A DNA stretch of 64,000 nt from Chryseobacterium sp. MEBOG06 (GTDB taxonomy: Bacteria > Bacteroidota > Bacteroidia > Flavobacteriales > Weeksellaceae), in the NCBI RefSeq assembly GCF_021869765.1, contig NZ_CP084580.1, forward strand, positions 3,968,001-4,032,000, given 5' to 3'. A program made the position numbers and the translations under genes. This document shows, in pieces, positions 53,974-62,361 of this stretch (within the stretch, counting starts at the first letter, position 1; each line of letters opens with the position of its first letter). The notes below the pieces were generated by a model that ran no database searches, was not told where the DNA came from, and saw nothing but the letters and a program-made list of their open reading frames with translations.

Positions 53974-55366
53974 ATTTGTAACCTAAAATTTTCAAAATAT
54001 CTTCAGGCTCCTGCTTTTCACGGAAAATTTCGTAGTGTAATTCACCATTTTCATCTTTCTGGATCAGGACATGTCTTGGCTGAGGCATCAGACAGTGATG
54101 AACTCCACCGTAACCTCCGATTGTTTCCTGATAAGCCCCTGTATGGAAAAATCCGATATACAAAGGTTTTGTATCACTGAAAACCGGTAGATAAATAGCA
54201 TTGGTATGCTGCTCAGAGTTGTAATAATCATCTGAGTCACAAGTCAATCCTCCTAAAAATACTCTTTCATAAGTATCTTCCCAACGGTTTAGCGGAAGCA
54301 TGATGAAGTGCCTTGAAATTGCCCATGTATCAGGAAGTGTTGTCATGAAAGAAGAATCGATCATATTCCATTTTTCTCTGTCGTTCTGACGTTTCTGAGA
54401 AATAATTTTATAGAGGTTCGCTCCACTTTCTCCAACAGTAAAACTTCCGAATTCGGTATAGATGTTTGGTTCTTCTACTCCTTCTTCTTCACAGAATTTT
54501 TTGATCTGAGAAACAATCTCTTCTACCATATATTGGTAATCATAATCAAAATTCAAAGAAGTTTTGATTGGGAAACCTCCACCAATGTTCAGTGAATCTA
54601 CTTCAGGAGCAATTTTCTTCAAACGTGCGTACACACGAAGACATTTGTACAACTCATTCCAGTAATAAGAAGTATCTTTAATCCCCGTATTGATGAAGAA
54701 GTGAAGCATTTTCAATCTTGCATTCGGGTGTTCAGCGATCTTCTGACTGTAGTAAGGGATAATATCTTTATATCCGATCCCTAATCTTGAGGTATAAAAT
54801 TCAAACTTAGGTTCTTCTTCCGAAGCGATTCTTATTCCGATATTAAAGGTTGAATCTATACTTTCCGTAAGTTTATCCAGCTCGCGGTAGTTATCCAGAA
54901 TCGGAGTAATATTTTCAAACCCATTATTGATCATATCTGAGATTTTCATCAGATAATCATCTGTTTTAAAACCATTACAGATTACCTCAATATTCTTATC
55001 TACCTTACCTTTCCCGTAAAGAGATTTTACAATATCCATGTCATAAGCAGAAGAAGTTTCTATTGAAATTTCGTTTTTCAAAGCTTCTTCCAATACAAAA
55101 TTAAAATGACTGGATTTTGTACAGTAGCAGTAGGTATAATTCTTTTTATATCCGGTTTTTTCAAAAGCTTCTTTAAACCAGCTTTTGGCTTTCTGAATAT
55201 TTTGAGAAATTCTCGGCAAATAGCTAATCTTTAGCGGAGTGCCAAATTGCTCAACAACGTCCATCAATGGAACATCGTGAAACAACAAATTGTTCTCAGA
55301 AACATTAAACTCCTCTGTAGGGAAATATAACGTCTGATCAATAAGTTCCGAGTACTTTATTTTCAT
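53972..55366 (-). CDS. speA: Arginine decarboxylase (fold-III PLP, short Bacteroidota form)
   Basis: A 464-residue PLP enzyme of the alanine-racemase/ornithine-decarboxylase fold that converts arginine to agmatine, the first step of putrescine and spermidine synthesis by this route. Seen: the PLP lysine region YTYCYCTKSSHFNF, the barrel segment LNIGGGFPIKTSL, EFGSFTVGESGANLYKI, and the active-site Cys in GGLTCDSDDYY followed by GAYQETIGGYGGVHH. It is about 190 residues shorter than E. coli SpeA, lacking insertions of that form. Pairs functionally with agmatinase (52142). Confidence 0.88.
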   Translation of the reverse strand: MKIKYSELIDQTLYFPTEEFNVSENNLLFHDVPLMDVVEQFGTPLKISYLPRISQNIQKAKSWFKEAFEKTGYKKNYTYCYCTKSSHFNFVLEEALKNEISIETSSAYDMDIVKSLYGKGKVDKNIEVICNGFKTDDYLMKISDMINNGFENITPILDNYRELDKLTESIDSTFNIGIRIASEEEPKFEFYTSRLGIGYKDIIPYYSQKIAEHPNARLKMLHFFINTGIKDTSYYWNELYKCLRVYARLKKIAPEVDSLNIGGGFPIKTSLNFDYDYQYMVEEIVSQIKKFCEEEGVEEPNIYTEFGSFTVGESGANLYKIISQKRQNDREKWNMIDSSFMTTLPDTWAISRHFIMLPLNRWEDTYERVFLGGLTCDSDDYYNSEQHTNAIYLPVFSDTKPLYIGFFHTGAYQETIGGYGGVHHCLMPQPRHVLIQKDENGELHYEIFREKQEPEDILKILGYK

Positions 55367-55488
55367 TTCTAAACAAGTGAATTAAGAAATGCAAAATTGC
55401 TAAAAAAGTTTGATTTTTGGGTGTTAAAATTATTATAATTTTAAATTATCCCCCAATATCATATCTTACAAAAATTTATCTCTGATAA

Positions 55489-56364
55489 TCAATAGGTAAA
55501 CTTTTTAATATACTCCTCCCTTTTACTTTCAGAAACCCCCAGTACCTGCTGAATGTAGGCATCCGTTGACCCATACTTTTTATTGATCTCATCAAAAGCA
55601 GCATCCAGATATCTTTTTTCTACCCAGCTTAGTTTTTCCAGCACCTGCAAATCCATCTTTGGGTAAAGGAAATGTAAGGTATTTGCCAAACGGAGTCTTT
55701 TCTGAACAAGATCTTTTCTGTAATTGTTAGACAAAAGATATTCATTATAAATAGTCTCTTTATCAAATTTCAGAATGGTTAAAACTAAAGCAGTAATAAT
55801 TCCGGTTCGGTCTTTACCTGCCGTACAGTGATATAGAACCGGTTCTTTAGATTCCAGAACCTCATTGATGATGGACTTTATAATTTCCGGATTTTCTGTA
55901 ACGTATTCACGATAAAAATCAATCATTCTTTTATCGGCATCTGAAGCATTCACTTTCCCTTTGAGAACTAATTTTCTAGCCTGAGCCAACTGATCTCCTT
56001 CATCTTCAAAAGCTGAATATTTTTTGTAAATTATTCCTGCAGGAAGCTGATCCGGTTTTTCTGCTATTTCTTTGGAATTTCTAAGGTCAATGATTTCTTT
56101 TATTCCCAGTTTTTCAATAGAATTAAAAGATTTATTTCTCAGTTTATACAGATGGGCACTTCTGTAGAGTTTACCTTCTTTCAAAGTTCTTCCTTCTGTA
56201 TTTTTAATATTTCCCACTGCCCGGAAATTGGCCACCTTTTTGATATCAATGACTTTTTCCGTTTCATTTCTACCATATTGAGGGGTTTCAAAATGCTGTG
56301 TTTTGCAGGATAAAACACTGTATAATGAAATGCTGAGAATTGATATTTTGATTAATTTATTCAA
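55489..56364 (-). CDS. Lipoprotein tyrosine phosphatase (Tyr_phosphatase_3 type)
   Basis: A 291-residue dual-specificity-like phosphatase. Catalytic P-loop HCTAGKDRTG with Cys180, preceded by the family region RNSKEIAEKPDQLP. The N-terminus is a lipoprotein signal (KISILSISLYSVLSC, Cys20), which only exists if translation begins at TTG 56364; there is no earlier in-frame ATG, so I accept the rare start. It would act at the periplasmic or outer face on phosphotyrosine or phosphoinositide-like substrates. Monocistronic. Confidence 0.85.
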   Translation of the reverse strand: MNKLIKISILSISLYSVLSCKTQHFETPQYGRNETEKVIDIKKVANFRAVGNIKNTEGRTLKEGKLYRSAHLYKLRNKSFNSIEKLGIKEIIDLRNSKEIAEKPDQLPAGIIYKKYSAFEDEGDQLAQARKLVLKGKVNASDADKRMIDFYREYVTENPEIIKSIINEVLESKEPVLYHCTAGKDRTGIITALVLTILKFDKETIYNEYLLSNNYRKDLVQKRLRLANTLHFLYPKMDLQVLEKLSWVEKRYLDAAFDEINKKYGSTDAYIQQVLGVSESKREEYIKKFTY

Positions 56365-56466
56365 ACGTTTTTATTTAACCGATTTTTGCAATATTTAAAA
56401 CTACTCCGTCGAATCTTCTGATTTATCCCCTAATTATGACACTAAAGAGTTTCATATTCTTATTAG

Positions 56467-56532
56467 GTTTGGCTAAAGCCAGTGGAATTTTTCTGTTTTT
56501 ATTAAACGGGCTAAAGCCCGTTTCTATTCATC
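56467..56532 (+). repeat. GGCTAAAGCC-family intergenic repeat, best-preserved copy
   Basis: Begins GGTTTGGCTAAAGCC (core 56472-56481), passes through a T-rich arm and TTATTAAAC, and ends in a perfect 9-bp hairpin AAACGGGCT-AA-AGCCCGTTT (56505-56524) plus CTATTCATC. Related copies lie at 50171-50222, 50990-51057 (reverse) and 53951-53973, all between genes. Confidence 0.65.
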
Positions 56533-56572
56533 ACTGCCTTTGCAAAGACAAAATTGCATTTAATAATATATC

Positions 56573-57220
56573 TTAATATATACCTGGATATTCTATTTCA
56601 TGGATGCCTACAAAAAATAGCACATCTCCTGATTCATATTCTACTGTAACCTCATCTTCAACAGCGAAATTCCGGGTTCCTATCCTTGAGGTAATGCTTA
56701 AACTCCCATTAGTCAAAGGCCAGTTAAGTCCTTTGGTAGTTATATTATTGACCGATGGAAAAGGATACAGAGAGATCATTCTGTTTTTTACTCCTTTCAG
56801 TTTAAAATCATTTGGAATAAAATAATATTCTGAAAATTCATCATAAAACTTAATTTCCATTTGGTCCTTAAACGCATAGGCAACGGTAAGGTTTCCCAGA
56901 AAATGATCCTGTTCTCCTCCACTGCCTCCGAATACATCAATCTCTGAAAAGCCTTTTTCCAGAATAATTTCCAGGGCTTTATGAAAATCTGTTTTATCCT
57001 GATCTAAGGTAAGGATAAATTTATCCTGATACATATCTTCATCCGTTCCGGAGTGGGAGTCAAAATCCCCTGAAATAAAATCAAGTTTATCCAATGGAAA
57101 GCCCATCCGCTTTAAATAATGGAAAGCCCCGTCTGTACAGGCAATCAAACCATAATTTTCCGGATTGGGTAAAGATTTCGGAGCATCTCCGTTGATGAAA
57201 AGTAATGCTTTATCTTTCAT
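56573..57220 (-). CDS. Thiamine pyrophosphokinase
   Basis: A 215-residue thiamin diphosphokinase that converts thiamine and ATP to thiamine diphosphate and AMP in the cytosol. Seen: CTDGAFHYL, the metal/ATP motif DFISGDFDSH, DQDKTDFHKALE and GGSGGEQDHFLGNL, all conserved in the family. A C-terminal beta-sandwich (about 140-215) binds thiamine. Its start overlaps the stop of the upstream cobalamin adenosyltransferase gene by 11 nt, so both are on one transcript, a small cofactor operon. Confidence 0.92.
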   Translation of the reverse strand: MKDKALLFINGDAPKSLPNPENYGLIACTDGAFHYLKRMGFPLDKLDFISGDFDSHSGTDEDMYQDKFILTLDQDKTDFHKALEIILEKGFSEIDVFGGSGGEQDHFLGNLTVAYAFKDQMEIKFYDEFSEYYFIPNDFKLKGVKNRMISLYPFPSVNNITTKGLNWPLTNGSLSITSRIGTRNFAVEDEVTVEYESGDVLFFVGIHEIEYPGIY

Positions 57221-57779
57221 TCGGGTTCCAGTATTCTTCCGGTTCGTTATTTAGTTTTGAAATATATCTTGCCAGAACAAAAAGATAATCTGAAAGTCTG
57301 TTTAAATATTTGATCAGTTCCGGACGTACTTCTTCTGCTTCATTTAAAAATACCAATGAACGTTCTGCCCTTCTGCAGATGGTTCTTGCAGCGTGTAAAA
57401 AGGTAGCAGATTTTCCACCTCCGGGGAGTATAAAATACTGAAGCGGTTCCAGTTTTTCTTCAAAAGCATCCATCCACTGTTCAAGTTCTTCAATCTCCGT
57501 TTCTGAAATAACGATTGGAAGACGTGATTTACCATTTGCCAGCATCAGCTTGTCTGCTGGGGTAGCGGCTTCTGAACCTACCGTGAATAAATCAAACTGT
57601 ATTTTCTTCAGTTGCTTCAGAACTTCCTGATCTTCAATATGGCTTTTGGCAATTCCAATGAATGAATTCAGCTCATCTATATTTCCATAGCTGTCAACTC
57701 TTGCACTGGCTTTGGAAACTCGTGTCCCTCCATATAGTGCAGTTTGCCCTTTATCTCCTGTTTTTGTATAAATTTTCAT
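57210..57779 (-). CDS. Cob(I)alamin adenosyltransferase, PduO type
   Basis: A 189-residue ATP:corrinoid adenosyltransferase making adenosylcobalamin. N-terminal ATP motif IYTKTGDKGQTALYGG, helix NIDELNSFIG, and the late motifs GGGKSATFLHAART, CRRAER and LNRLSDYLFVLARY are all present. ATG 57779 chosen over 57806 because the family starts at MKIYTKTGD. It overlaps the thiamine pyrophosphokinase gene. It implies that the cell uses B12 coenzyme, for example for methylmalonyl-CoA mutase. Confidence 0.93.
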   Translation of the reverse strand: MKIYTKTGDKGQTALYGGTRVSKASARVDSYGNIDELNSFIGIAKSHIEDQEVLKQLKKIQFDLFTVGSEAATPADKLMLANGKSRLPIVISETEIEELEQWMDAFEEKLEPLQYFILPGGGKSATFLHAARTICRRAERSLVFLNEAEEVRPELIKYLNRLSDYLFVLARYISKLNNEPEEYWNPNER

Positions 57780-57863
57780 ACTACTAAAATAATGTATTTT
57801 GTACAATGTAAAAAGTAAAATGTAGGAATGATTCTGTTACAGTTGACTGTCAGATTTCTGCAT

Positions 57864-57893
57864 AAAAAAATGGCCGGTATAAAAACCAGCCAT
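57864..57893 (-). terminator. Terminator of the 57901 lipoprotein gene
   Basis: On the minus strand a 9-bp stem with one G-T pair (ATGGCTGGT with ACCGGCCAT) and a short loop precedes a run of seven T, 8 nt past the stop codon. Confidence 0.75.
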
Positions 57894-57900
57894 ATCCAAA

Positions 57901-58482
57901 TTATTTATTTACCTCTACATACTGTATGATGGTCTGATTTTTTGGGTTGTAGATAATTGTACTACTCTTGGGAAATCTCTTCAGCTTATAATACTGAATA
58001 TTTTTATCACTTTTAATATCTTCCAGAAGGCTTGTATCAAAAGTATTTTCAGGAAGAAATTTGGACATAAAACTTATTTTGTCAATAATGTTTTGTCCGT
58101 CAATTTTTCGGGCTTTCTTTTCTGACTTGCTTTCATCAGAAGTAGGCTGATTTTCTAAAAATGGAAGCAATACAGCAATGTCTGCTTTATATTTGAAAAC
58201 ATATCCTTCCGGCCTTCCCGGGATTTTTATTTTTTTCCCTTTTTCTTCGGAAACAATAGCTCCGGCATCCGGAAAAACTTCATTAAACTTAACGTTCTGA
58301 GAATTCGTTAAAGAATTTATAGATTCATTGACTGTGTTTTTTACTGTTTCTTCTACAACCTGCTGCGTTTTTTGCTGTACTTTTTCTGTTGTTTTCTGAA
58401 CAGTCTGGTCAATTTTTTCTTCAATTTTATTACATGATACTAATAAAAAAGTGGTGATAACGGGCAAAATATACTTCTTCAT
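57901..58482 (-). CDS. Hypothetical lipoprotein with coiled-coil segment
   Basis: Function unknown. A 193-residue protein from ATG 58482: signal and lipobox VSC (Cys16), followed by a Gln/Val/Thr-rich coiled-coil-like segment (about 18-55, repeating KVQQKTQQVVEETVKNTVNE) and a globular domain (about 65-193, with EKGKKIKIPGRPEGYVFKYK). A longer frame up to 58608 exists but would bury the lipoprotein signal 42 residues in, so I reject it. Divergent from the dinB-type gene. Confidence 0.72.
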   Translation of the reverse strand: MKKYILPVITTFLLVSCNKIEEKIDQTVQKTTEKVQQKTQQVVEETVKNTVNESINSLTNSQNVKFNEVFPDAGAIVSEEKGKKIKIPGRPEGYVFKYKADIAVLLPFLENQPTSDESKSEKKARKIDGQNIIDKISFMSKFLPENTFDTSLLEDIKSDKNIQYYKLKRFPKSSTIIYNPKNQTIIQYVEVNK

Positions 58483-58591
58483 AATTTTAATAAAACAATT
58501 TCTTTTTATTAATATACTTTCTTCTAACGGAAAAGTAGGTCCGGATATTTTAGCAAGTAAAGAATATTTTTTTAAACTTAAAAAAACCTGC

Positions 58592-58626
58592 TGACAAACT
58601 GTTGTCATAGTCTCCTCTTACCTTTG
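58592..58626 (+). promoter_or_regulatory. Palindromic operator and -7 box upstream of the DinB gene
   Basis: TGACAA-ACTG-TTGTCA (58592-58607) is a 6-bp-arm dyad. TACCTTTG (58619-58626) matches the -7 consensus, 29 nt before ATG 58656. The TTG inside the dyad lies 14 nt upstream of the -7 box, so a regulator bound to the dyad would cover the -33 region. The nearby WYL regulator (59281) is a candidate. Confidence 0.45.
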
Positions 58627-58655
58627 TATCAATAACAAACAAAAACCATACAATT

Positions 58656-59147
58656 ATGGCAACTACAGCCACAGCTACAAAACAATTTATGACTTCTGAA
58701 CAGTTATTAAACGATTGGCAGGGACATAGAAATTTAACAAGAAGAGTCATTGAAGCTTTTCCGGAAAAAGATTTATTTGAATTTTCAATAGGTGGCATGA
58801 GACCATTTTCAAAAATGGCAGGAGAACTGATTGGTATTGGCGGGCCTGCTTTAAAAGGAATTGTTGAAGGGAACATGGAAGCCTACAGCGAGGAAGGATT
58901 CAACCCAAAAACCAAAGAAGATATCCTAAAAAAATGGGACGAAGAAACAGAGTTCATCAATCATTATTTTAATCAGATTTCTGAGGAACGTTTCCAGGAG
59001 ACTTTCAATTTATTCGGAGAATATGAATTTCCGGTATATCAGAATATTCTTTATTTTATAGATAACGAAATTCATCACCGTGGACAAGGATATGTTTACC
59101 TGAGAGCTTTAGGAATTGAACCTCCTTTCTTCTGGGAGAGATTTTAA
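58656..59147 (+). CDS. DinB/YfiT-family four-helix protein
   Basis: A 163-residue DinB-superfamily protein, a metal-binding four-helix bundle of thiol-transferase or damage-related function. Conserved features: HRNLTRRVIEAFPEKDL with a candidate metal His, FSIGGMRPFSKMAGELIG, and the third-ligand region IHHRGQGYVYLRALG followed by PPFFWERF. Other DinB-like proteins use bacillithiol or mycothiol; the thiol here is unknown. Own promoter with a dyad; a terminator follows. Convergent with the WYL regulator. Confidence 0.85.
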   Translation: MATTATATKQFMTSEQLLNDWQGHRNLTRRVIEAFPEKDLFEFSIGGMRPFSKMAGELIGIGGPALKGIVEGNMEAYSEEGFNPKTKEDILKKWDEETEFINHYFNQISEERFQETFNLFGEYEFPVYQNILYFIDNEIHHRGQGYVYLRALGIEPPFFWERF

Positions 59148-59171
59148 TAATGTAAAGGAAGCTAAGGGTTC

Positions 59172-59199
59172 AAAAAAAATCGACTGCCCGATTTTTTTT
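59172..59199 (+). terminator. Terminator of the DinB gene
   Basis: An 11-bp A/T-rich stem ending in CG (AAAAAAAATCG with its complement), 6-nt loop and following T's, 24 nt past the stop codon. Confidence 0.78.
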
Positions 59200-59251
59200 G
59201 TCAGCTTTCTTTAGTTTTCGGCCATTTCATCTTTTTGTCTTTATTAAACTC

Positions 59252-59280
59252 AAACCTCAACAATTACTCTGTTGGGGTTT
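59252..59280. terminator. Hairpin next to the WYL regulator stop
   Basis: AAACCTCAACA (59252-59262) pairs with TGTTGGGGTTT (59270-59280) with one G-T wobble. It directly abuts the regulator stop codon and continues TTATT on the plus strand. Probable second terminator between convergent genes. Confidence 0.5.
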
Positions 59281-60234
59281 TTATTGATGCCTTTTGGTCA
59301 TTTTTACAAGTAATTCATTGAGTTTTGTGCGAAGGCTTACCGGTTCCAGAACTGTGGCATAATCTGCAAAGGTAATCAGCCAGCGTGGGAATCCGCCATC
59401 AATCCATTCTGTTTCAAAAGTAAGTTCTACACCATCCTCCGTTTCCACTTCATCAGTCAGTCCGTAATATTTTTTGGAATTCACCAGGTAGGTCATGATT
59501 TCTTTGTCTACTAAAAGTTTAACGACAACTTTACTTCCGTTGGATTTTTTCCGGTAATCATTCACCTGTCCATACTCCTGAAGAAAAGGGTTCTGAGTTT
59601 TTATAATCTCCATAATTCTGTCAATCCGAAATTGTCTGAAGTCTTTTCTCAAAGTGCAGAAAGCCATGATATACCAGAAATTAAACTCAAAGAACATCCC
59701 CACCGTTTCAATAGTTCTGTTCATCACTCTTCCATCCACGGTCTGATATCGTATATTGAGCTGAGTTTTCTCTGCAATACTTTCTAAAATAATAGGAATA
59801 ACATTTTTCAGGGAGTCTCCGGAATCGGTATGAAAACTAAAGACATCAATCTGATTCTCTATATTCTGAATTAAACTTTTATCAGAATGCCGCAAAACTG
59901 ACCTCACTTTTTCCATTGCAGCCTGATAATGGTTTCCCAAACTCTGGTGGGAAAACTTCTGCATCAGTTTTTCAGCAGTAATAAAGCTCAGCACTTCTTC
60001 TTTGGTAAACATGATGGGAGGAAGTTTATATCCTTCCATTAAAGAATAGCCGTTCCCTGCTTCTCCCACGATAGGGATACCCGCATTCTCCAGAGTTTTT
60101 ATATCCCTGTAAATGGTTCTGATACTTACATCAAATTTCTCAGCCAAATCCTGTGCTCTCACAACAGGTTTAGACTGTAATTGGGTAAGAATAGCAGTTA
60201 CCCTGTCCAATTTTTTAAGATAGTGGTCATTCAT
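59281..60234 (-). CDS. YafY-type transcriptional regulator (HTH_11 + WYL)
   Basis: A 317-residue DNA-binding regulator: N-terminal winged HTH (about 5-65, LDRVTAILTQLQSKPVVRAQ, KFDVSIRTIYRDIKTLENAG), a linker and a WYL domain (about 140-225, with NIRYQTVDGRVMNRTIETVG and WYIMAFCTLRKDFRQFRIDR) plus a C-terminal extension. WYL domains bind nucleotide or nucleic-acid ligands in regulators of DNA damage or defence. It may control the convergent DinB gene. A TAGCTTTG -7 box (60245-60252) lies 10 nt upstream of its ATG. Confidence 0.88.
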   Translation of the reverse strand: MNDHYLKKLDRVTAILTQLQSKPVVRAQDLAEKFDVSIRTIYRDIKTLENAGIPIVGEAGNGYSLMEGYKLPPIMFTKEEVLSFITAEKLMQKFSHQSLGNHYQAAMEKVRSVLRHSDKSLIQNIENQIDVFSFHTDSGDSLKNVIPIILESIAEKTQLNIRYQTVDGRVMNRTIETVGMFFEFNFWYIMAFCTLRKDFRQFRIDRIMEIIKTQNPFLQEYGQVNDYRKKSNGSKVVVKLLVDKEIMTYLVNSKKYYGLTDEVETEDGVELTFETEWIDGGFPRWLITFADYATVLEPVSLRTKLNELLVKMTKRHQ

Positions 60235-60244
60235 ATTGCTCCTG

Positions 60245-60252
60245 CAAAGCTA
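60245..60252 (-). promoter_or_regulatory. Candidate -7 box for the WYL regulator
   Basis: TAGCTTTG on the minus strand matches TAnnTTTG and would produce a nearly leaderless transcript starting a few bases before ATG 60234. Confidence 0.38.
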
Positions 60253-60297
60253 AAATTCTTTTTCGAGGTACTAATGATAAATGCAACAGCTTTTTTA

Positions 60298-62106
60298 TTA
60301 ATTTTCTTTATACGTATTGACCAGCTTGTCCAGATTTAAGCTGCGGGCCGAAGCATCAAAAATTTCCCGGTAAGTACCGTCTTTGTCATAAAGTTCATTA
60401 TGGGTTCCATTTTCAACCACCCTTCCCTTTTTCATTACATAGATTGTATCTGAATCTAAAATCTGTGACAATGAATGAGAAATGATAACTACGGTTCTTC
60501 CTTCTTTTATGGCATCCAAAGAATTTTTGATCTGCTCCGTGGCAATGGCATCCAGGCTGGCAGTTGGTTCATCTAAAAAGATAATGGGTGGATTTTTTAA
60601 AAACAATCTTGCAATGGCTATTCTCTGCTGCTGGCCTCCTGAAAGCTGCGTGGCATCATGCCGGTACTGATCAGGAAGATCCATAATCTGATCATGAAGG
60701 TAGGCTTTTTTAGCAGCTTCTTCAATTTGTTCAAAACTGGCATTCATATCTCCATAACGGATATTGTCTTCTATACTTCCCTGGAAAATATGATTCTTCT
60801 GAAGCACCAGACCAAGATCACTCCGCAGAAAAGTATTCTCGAAATCATTGAGGTTTATATCATCCAACAGAATCTCTCCGGAATCCGGAAGGTAAAATTT
60901 ACATAAAAGGTTAATAACTGTTGATTTTCCTGCTCCACTCAATCCTACTAAGGCTGTCGTCTTTCCATTTTCAATTTTCATGGAAACATCATGAAGTGCT
61001 TTTGTTCCGTTGGGATAGGTAAAATCAACATTTTTTAATTCAAAAGTTCCTTTGATCTTTTTTTCTATAAAGTTTCCATTGGGTTCTGCTTCGTTATCTG
61101 CATTCAGAATATCAAAGTAGCCTTCGGCATAGATCATGGCATCGTTCATATCATCATAAATCCTGTGCAGCTGCCGGATAGGGGCAGAAACATTGTTAAA
61201 AAGCATAATGTGAAGCATGATTGCCCCAATGGTCATCTGCTGATCAAGGACCAGATAAACGGTCAAAAGGATTATTAAAACCACTCCAAACTGTTCGATA
61301 AAAGTTTTCAAACCGTCATATATAAAGTTTGTTTTTCTTGTGAACATCTGGCTTTCCATCAGTTCCATCTGAAGATCATATTGTTTTTTGCCTTCAAATT
61401 TTTCACGGACAAAACTTTTAATCACCATAATAGAATTGATCAGATTCAGAAGTCCGGATGTCTTTTTTTCTCTTTGGTTTCTAAGCTGCCGGCGTACTCC
61501 GCCGAGTTTTTTTGCCTGTAAAGAACTTATATAAAAATAGATGGGAACAATAATCGTAGAAACAGCTCCCACATATACATTCTGCATATACATAATGATC
61601 AGAGCAATGATGGCGTTGGAAAACAAAGGAAGAATATCGATGAAAAAGTTCTGTACCAGTTTTGTCAGACTTTCTATTCCACGGTCTATTCTGATCTGTA
61701 ATTTTCCGGACTCATGATTTTCATCGTTAAAATAAGCTACTCGGTAAGTCAGAATTTTATCAATCGCTGACTGAGCCAGAATAGAACTTACATTAATCCT
61801 GATTTTTTCGCCATAAAATTTCTGACCAAAGTTGATGAAGATATTCAACAGCTCTTTTCCCAGTAAAATAACGGAAATGATGGTGAGGATATGAATTCCT
61901 TCTGCCATAGGGTTCGGAAGATGGGTAAGCTTTGTCACCTCATCTACAGTATATTTTAAAACGATTGGGTTTACCTGTGCTGCAAGTGCTCCCAGGAAAG
62001 TAAGAAAAAGCGTTCCATAAATCATTAAGCGGTAAGGTCTGATGAATGGGACAAGCTGCTTATAAATTCCGAATAAAGTAACTGTTCTGTTAAAAGGTTT
62101 TGCCAT
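60298..62106 (-). CDS. ABC exporter, fused permease and ATPase (half-transporter)
   Basis: A 602-residue type IV ABC half-transporter: six TM helices (about 20-330) and an ATPase domain with Walker A GLSGAGKST, Q-loop LVLQKNHIF, signature LSGGQQQRIAIAR, Walker B IIFLDEPTAS and H-loop ISHSL. It should work as a homodimer that exports lipids, peptides or drugs; the substrate cannot be told. It lies 63 nt before the WYL regulator on the same strand and is divergent from hmp. Confidence 0.92.
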   Translation of the reverse strand: MAKPFNRTVTLFGIYKQLVPFIRPYRLMIYGTLFLTFLGALAAQVNPIVLKYTVDEVTKLTHLPNPMAEGIHILTIISVILLGKELLNIFINFGQKFYGEKIRINVSSILAQSAIDKILTYRVAYFNDENHESGKLQIRIDRGIESLTKLVQNFFIDILPLFSNAIIALIIMYMQNVYVGAVSTIIVPIYFYISSLQAKKLGGVRRQLRNQREKKTSGLLNLINSIMVIKSFVREKFEGKKQYDLQMELMESQMFTRKTNFIYDGLKTFIEQFGVVLIILLTVYLVLDQQMTIGAIMLHIMLFNNVSAPIRQLHRIYDDMNDAMIYAEGYFDILNADNEAEPNGNFIEKKIKGTFELKNVDFTYPNGTKALHDVSMKIENGKTTALVGLSGAGKSTVINLLCKFYLPDSGEILLDDINLNDFENTFLRSDLGLVLQKNHIFQGSIEDNIRYGDMNASFEQIEEAAKKAYLHDQIMDLPDQYRHDATQLSGGQQQRIAIARLFLKNPPIIFLDEPTASLDAIATEQIKNSLDAIKEGRTVVIISHSLSQILDSDTIYVMKKGRVVENGTHNELYDKDGTYREIFDASARSLNLDKLVNTYKEN

Positions 62107-62290
62107 GAATCATAGTATAGGTCTTAGTAAAATTAAACCTTTTTTAAAACAATTCATAGAAAAACCAGGCTTAATACCTGCTTATTTTCTCATCCGGACC
62201 AAAACCATTTAATCTCCCTGTATTCAAAATGACTTTCCTAGTTCCGGAAGTTTATTCTACCCTACTTTTTTTGAAATTACGCATTATTAT

Positions 62291-62319
62291 TAATTGTTGT
62301 ATTTAAAATACAACAATTA
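62291..62319. promoter_or_regulatory. 29-bp palindromic operator upstream of hmp-nsrR
   Basis: Arms TAATTGTTGTATTT and AAATACAACAATTA are perfectly complementary over 14 bp around one central base. It ends 10 nt before the -7 box TACATTTG (62330-62337), so it would block the promoter. Such dyads are bound by NsrR/Rrf2 dimers; a gene for one lies at the end of this operon. Confidence 0.75.
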
Positions 62320-62329
62320 ATAATTTTTG

Positions 62330-62337
62330 TACATTTG
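62330..62337 (+). promoter_or_regulatory. -7 box of hmp
   Basis: TACATTTG matches TAnnTTTG, 24 nt before ATG 62362. It predicts a short leader of about 18 nt and supports the ATG over the TTG at 62335, which overlaps the box. Confidence 0.55.
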
Positions 62338-62361
62338 TACCATCACATAAAAAAAGACCAG

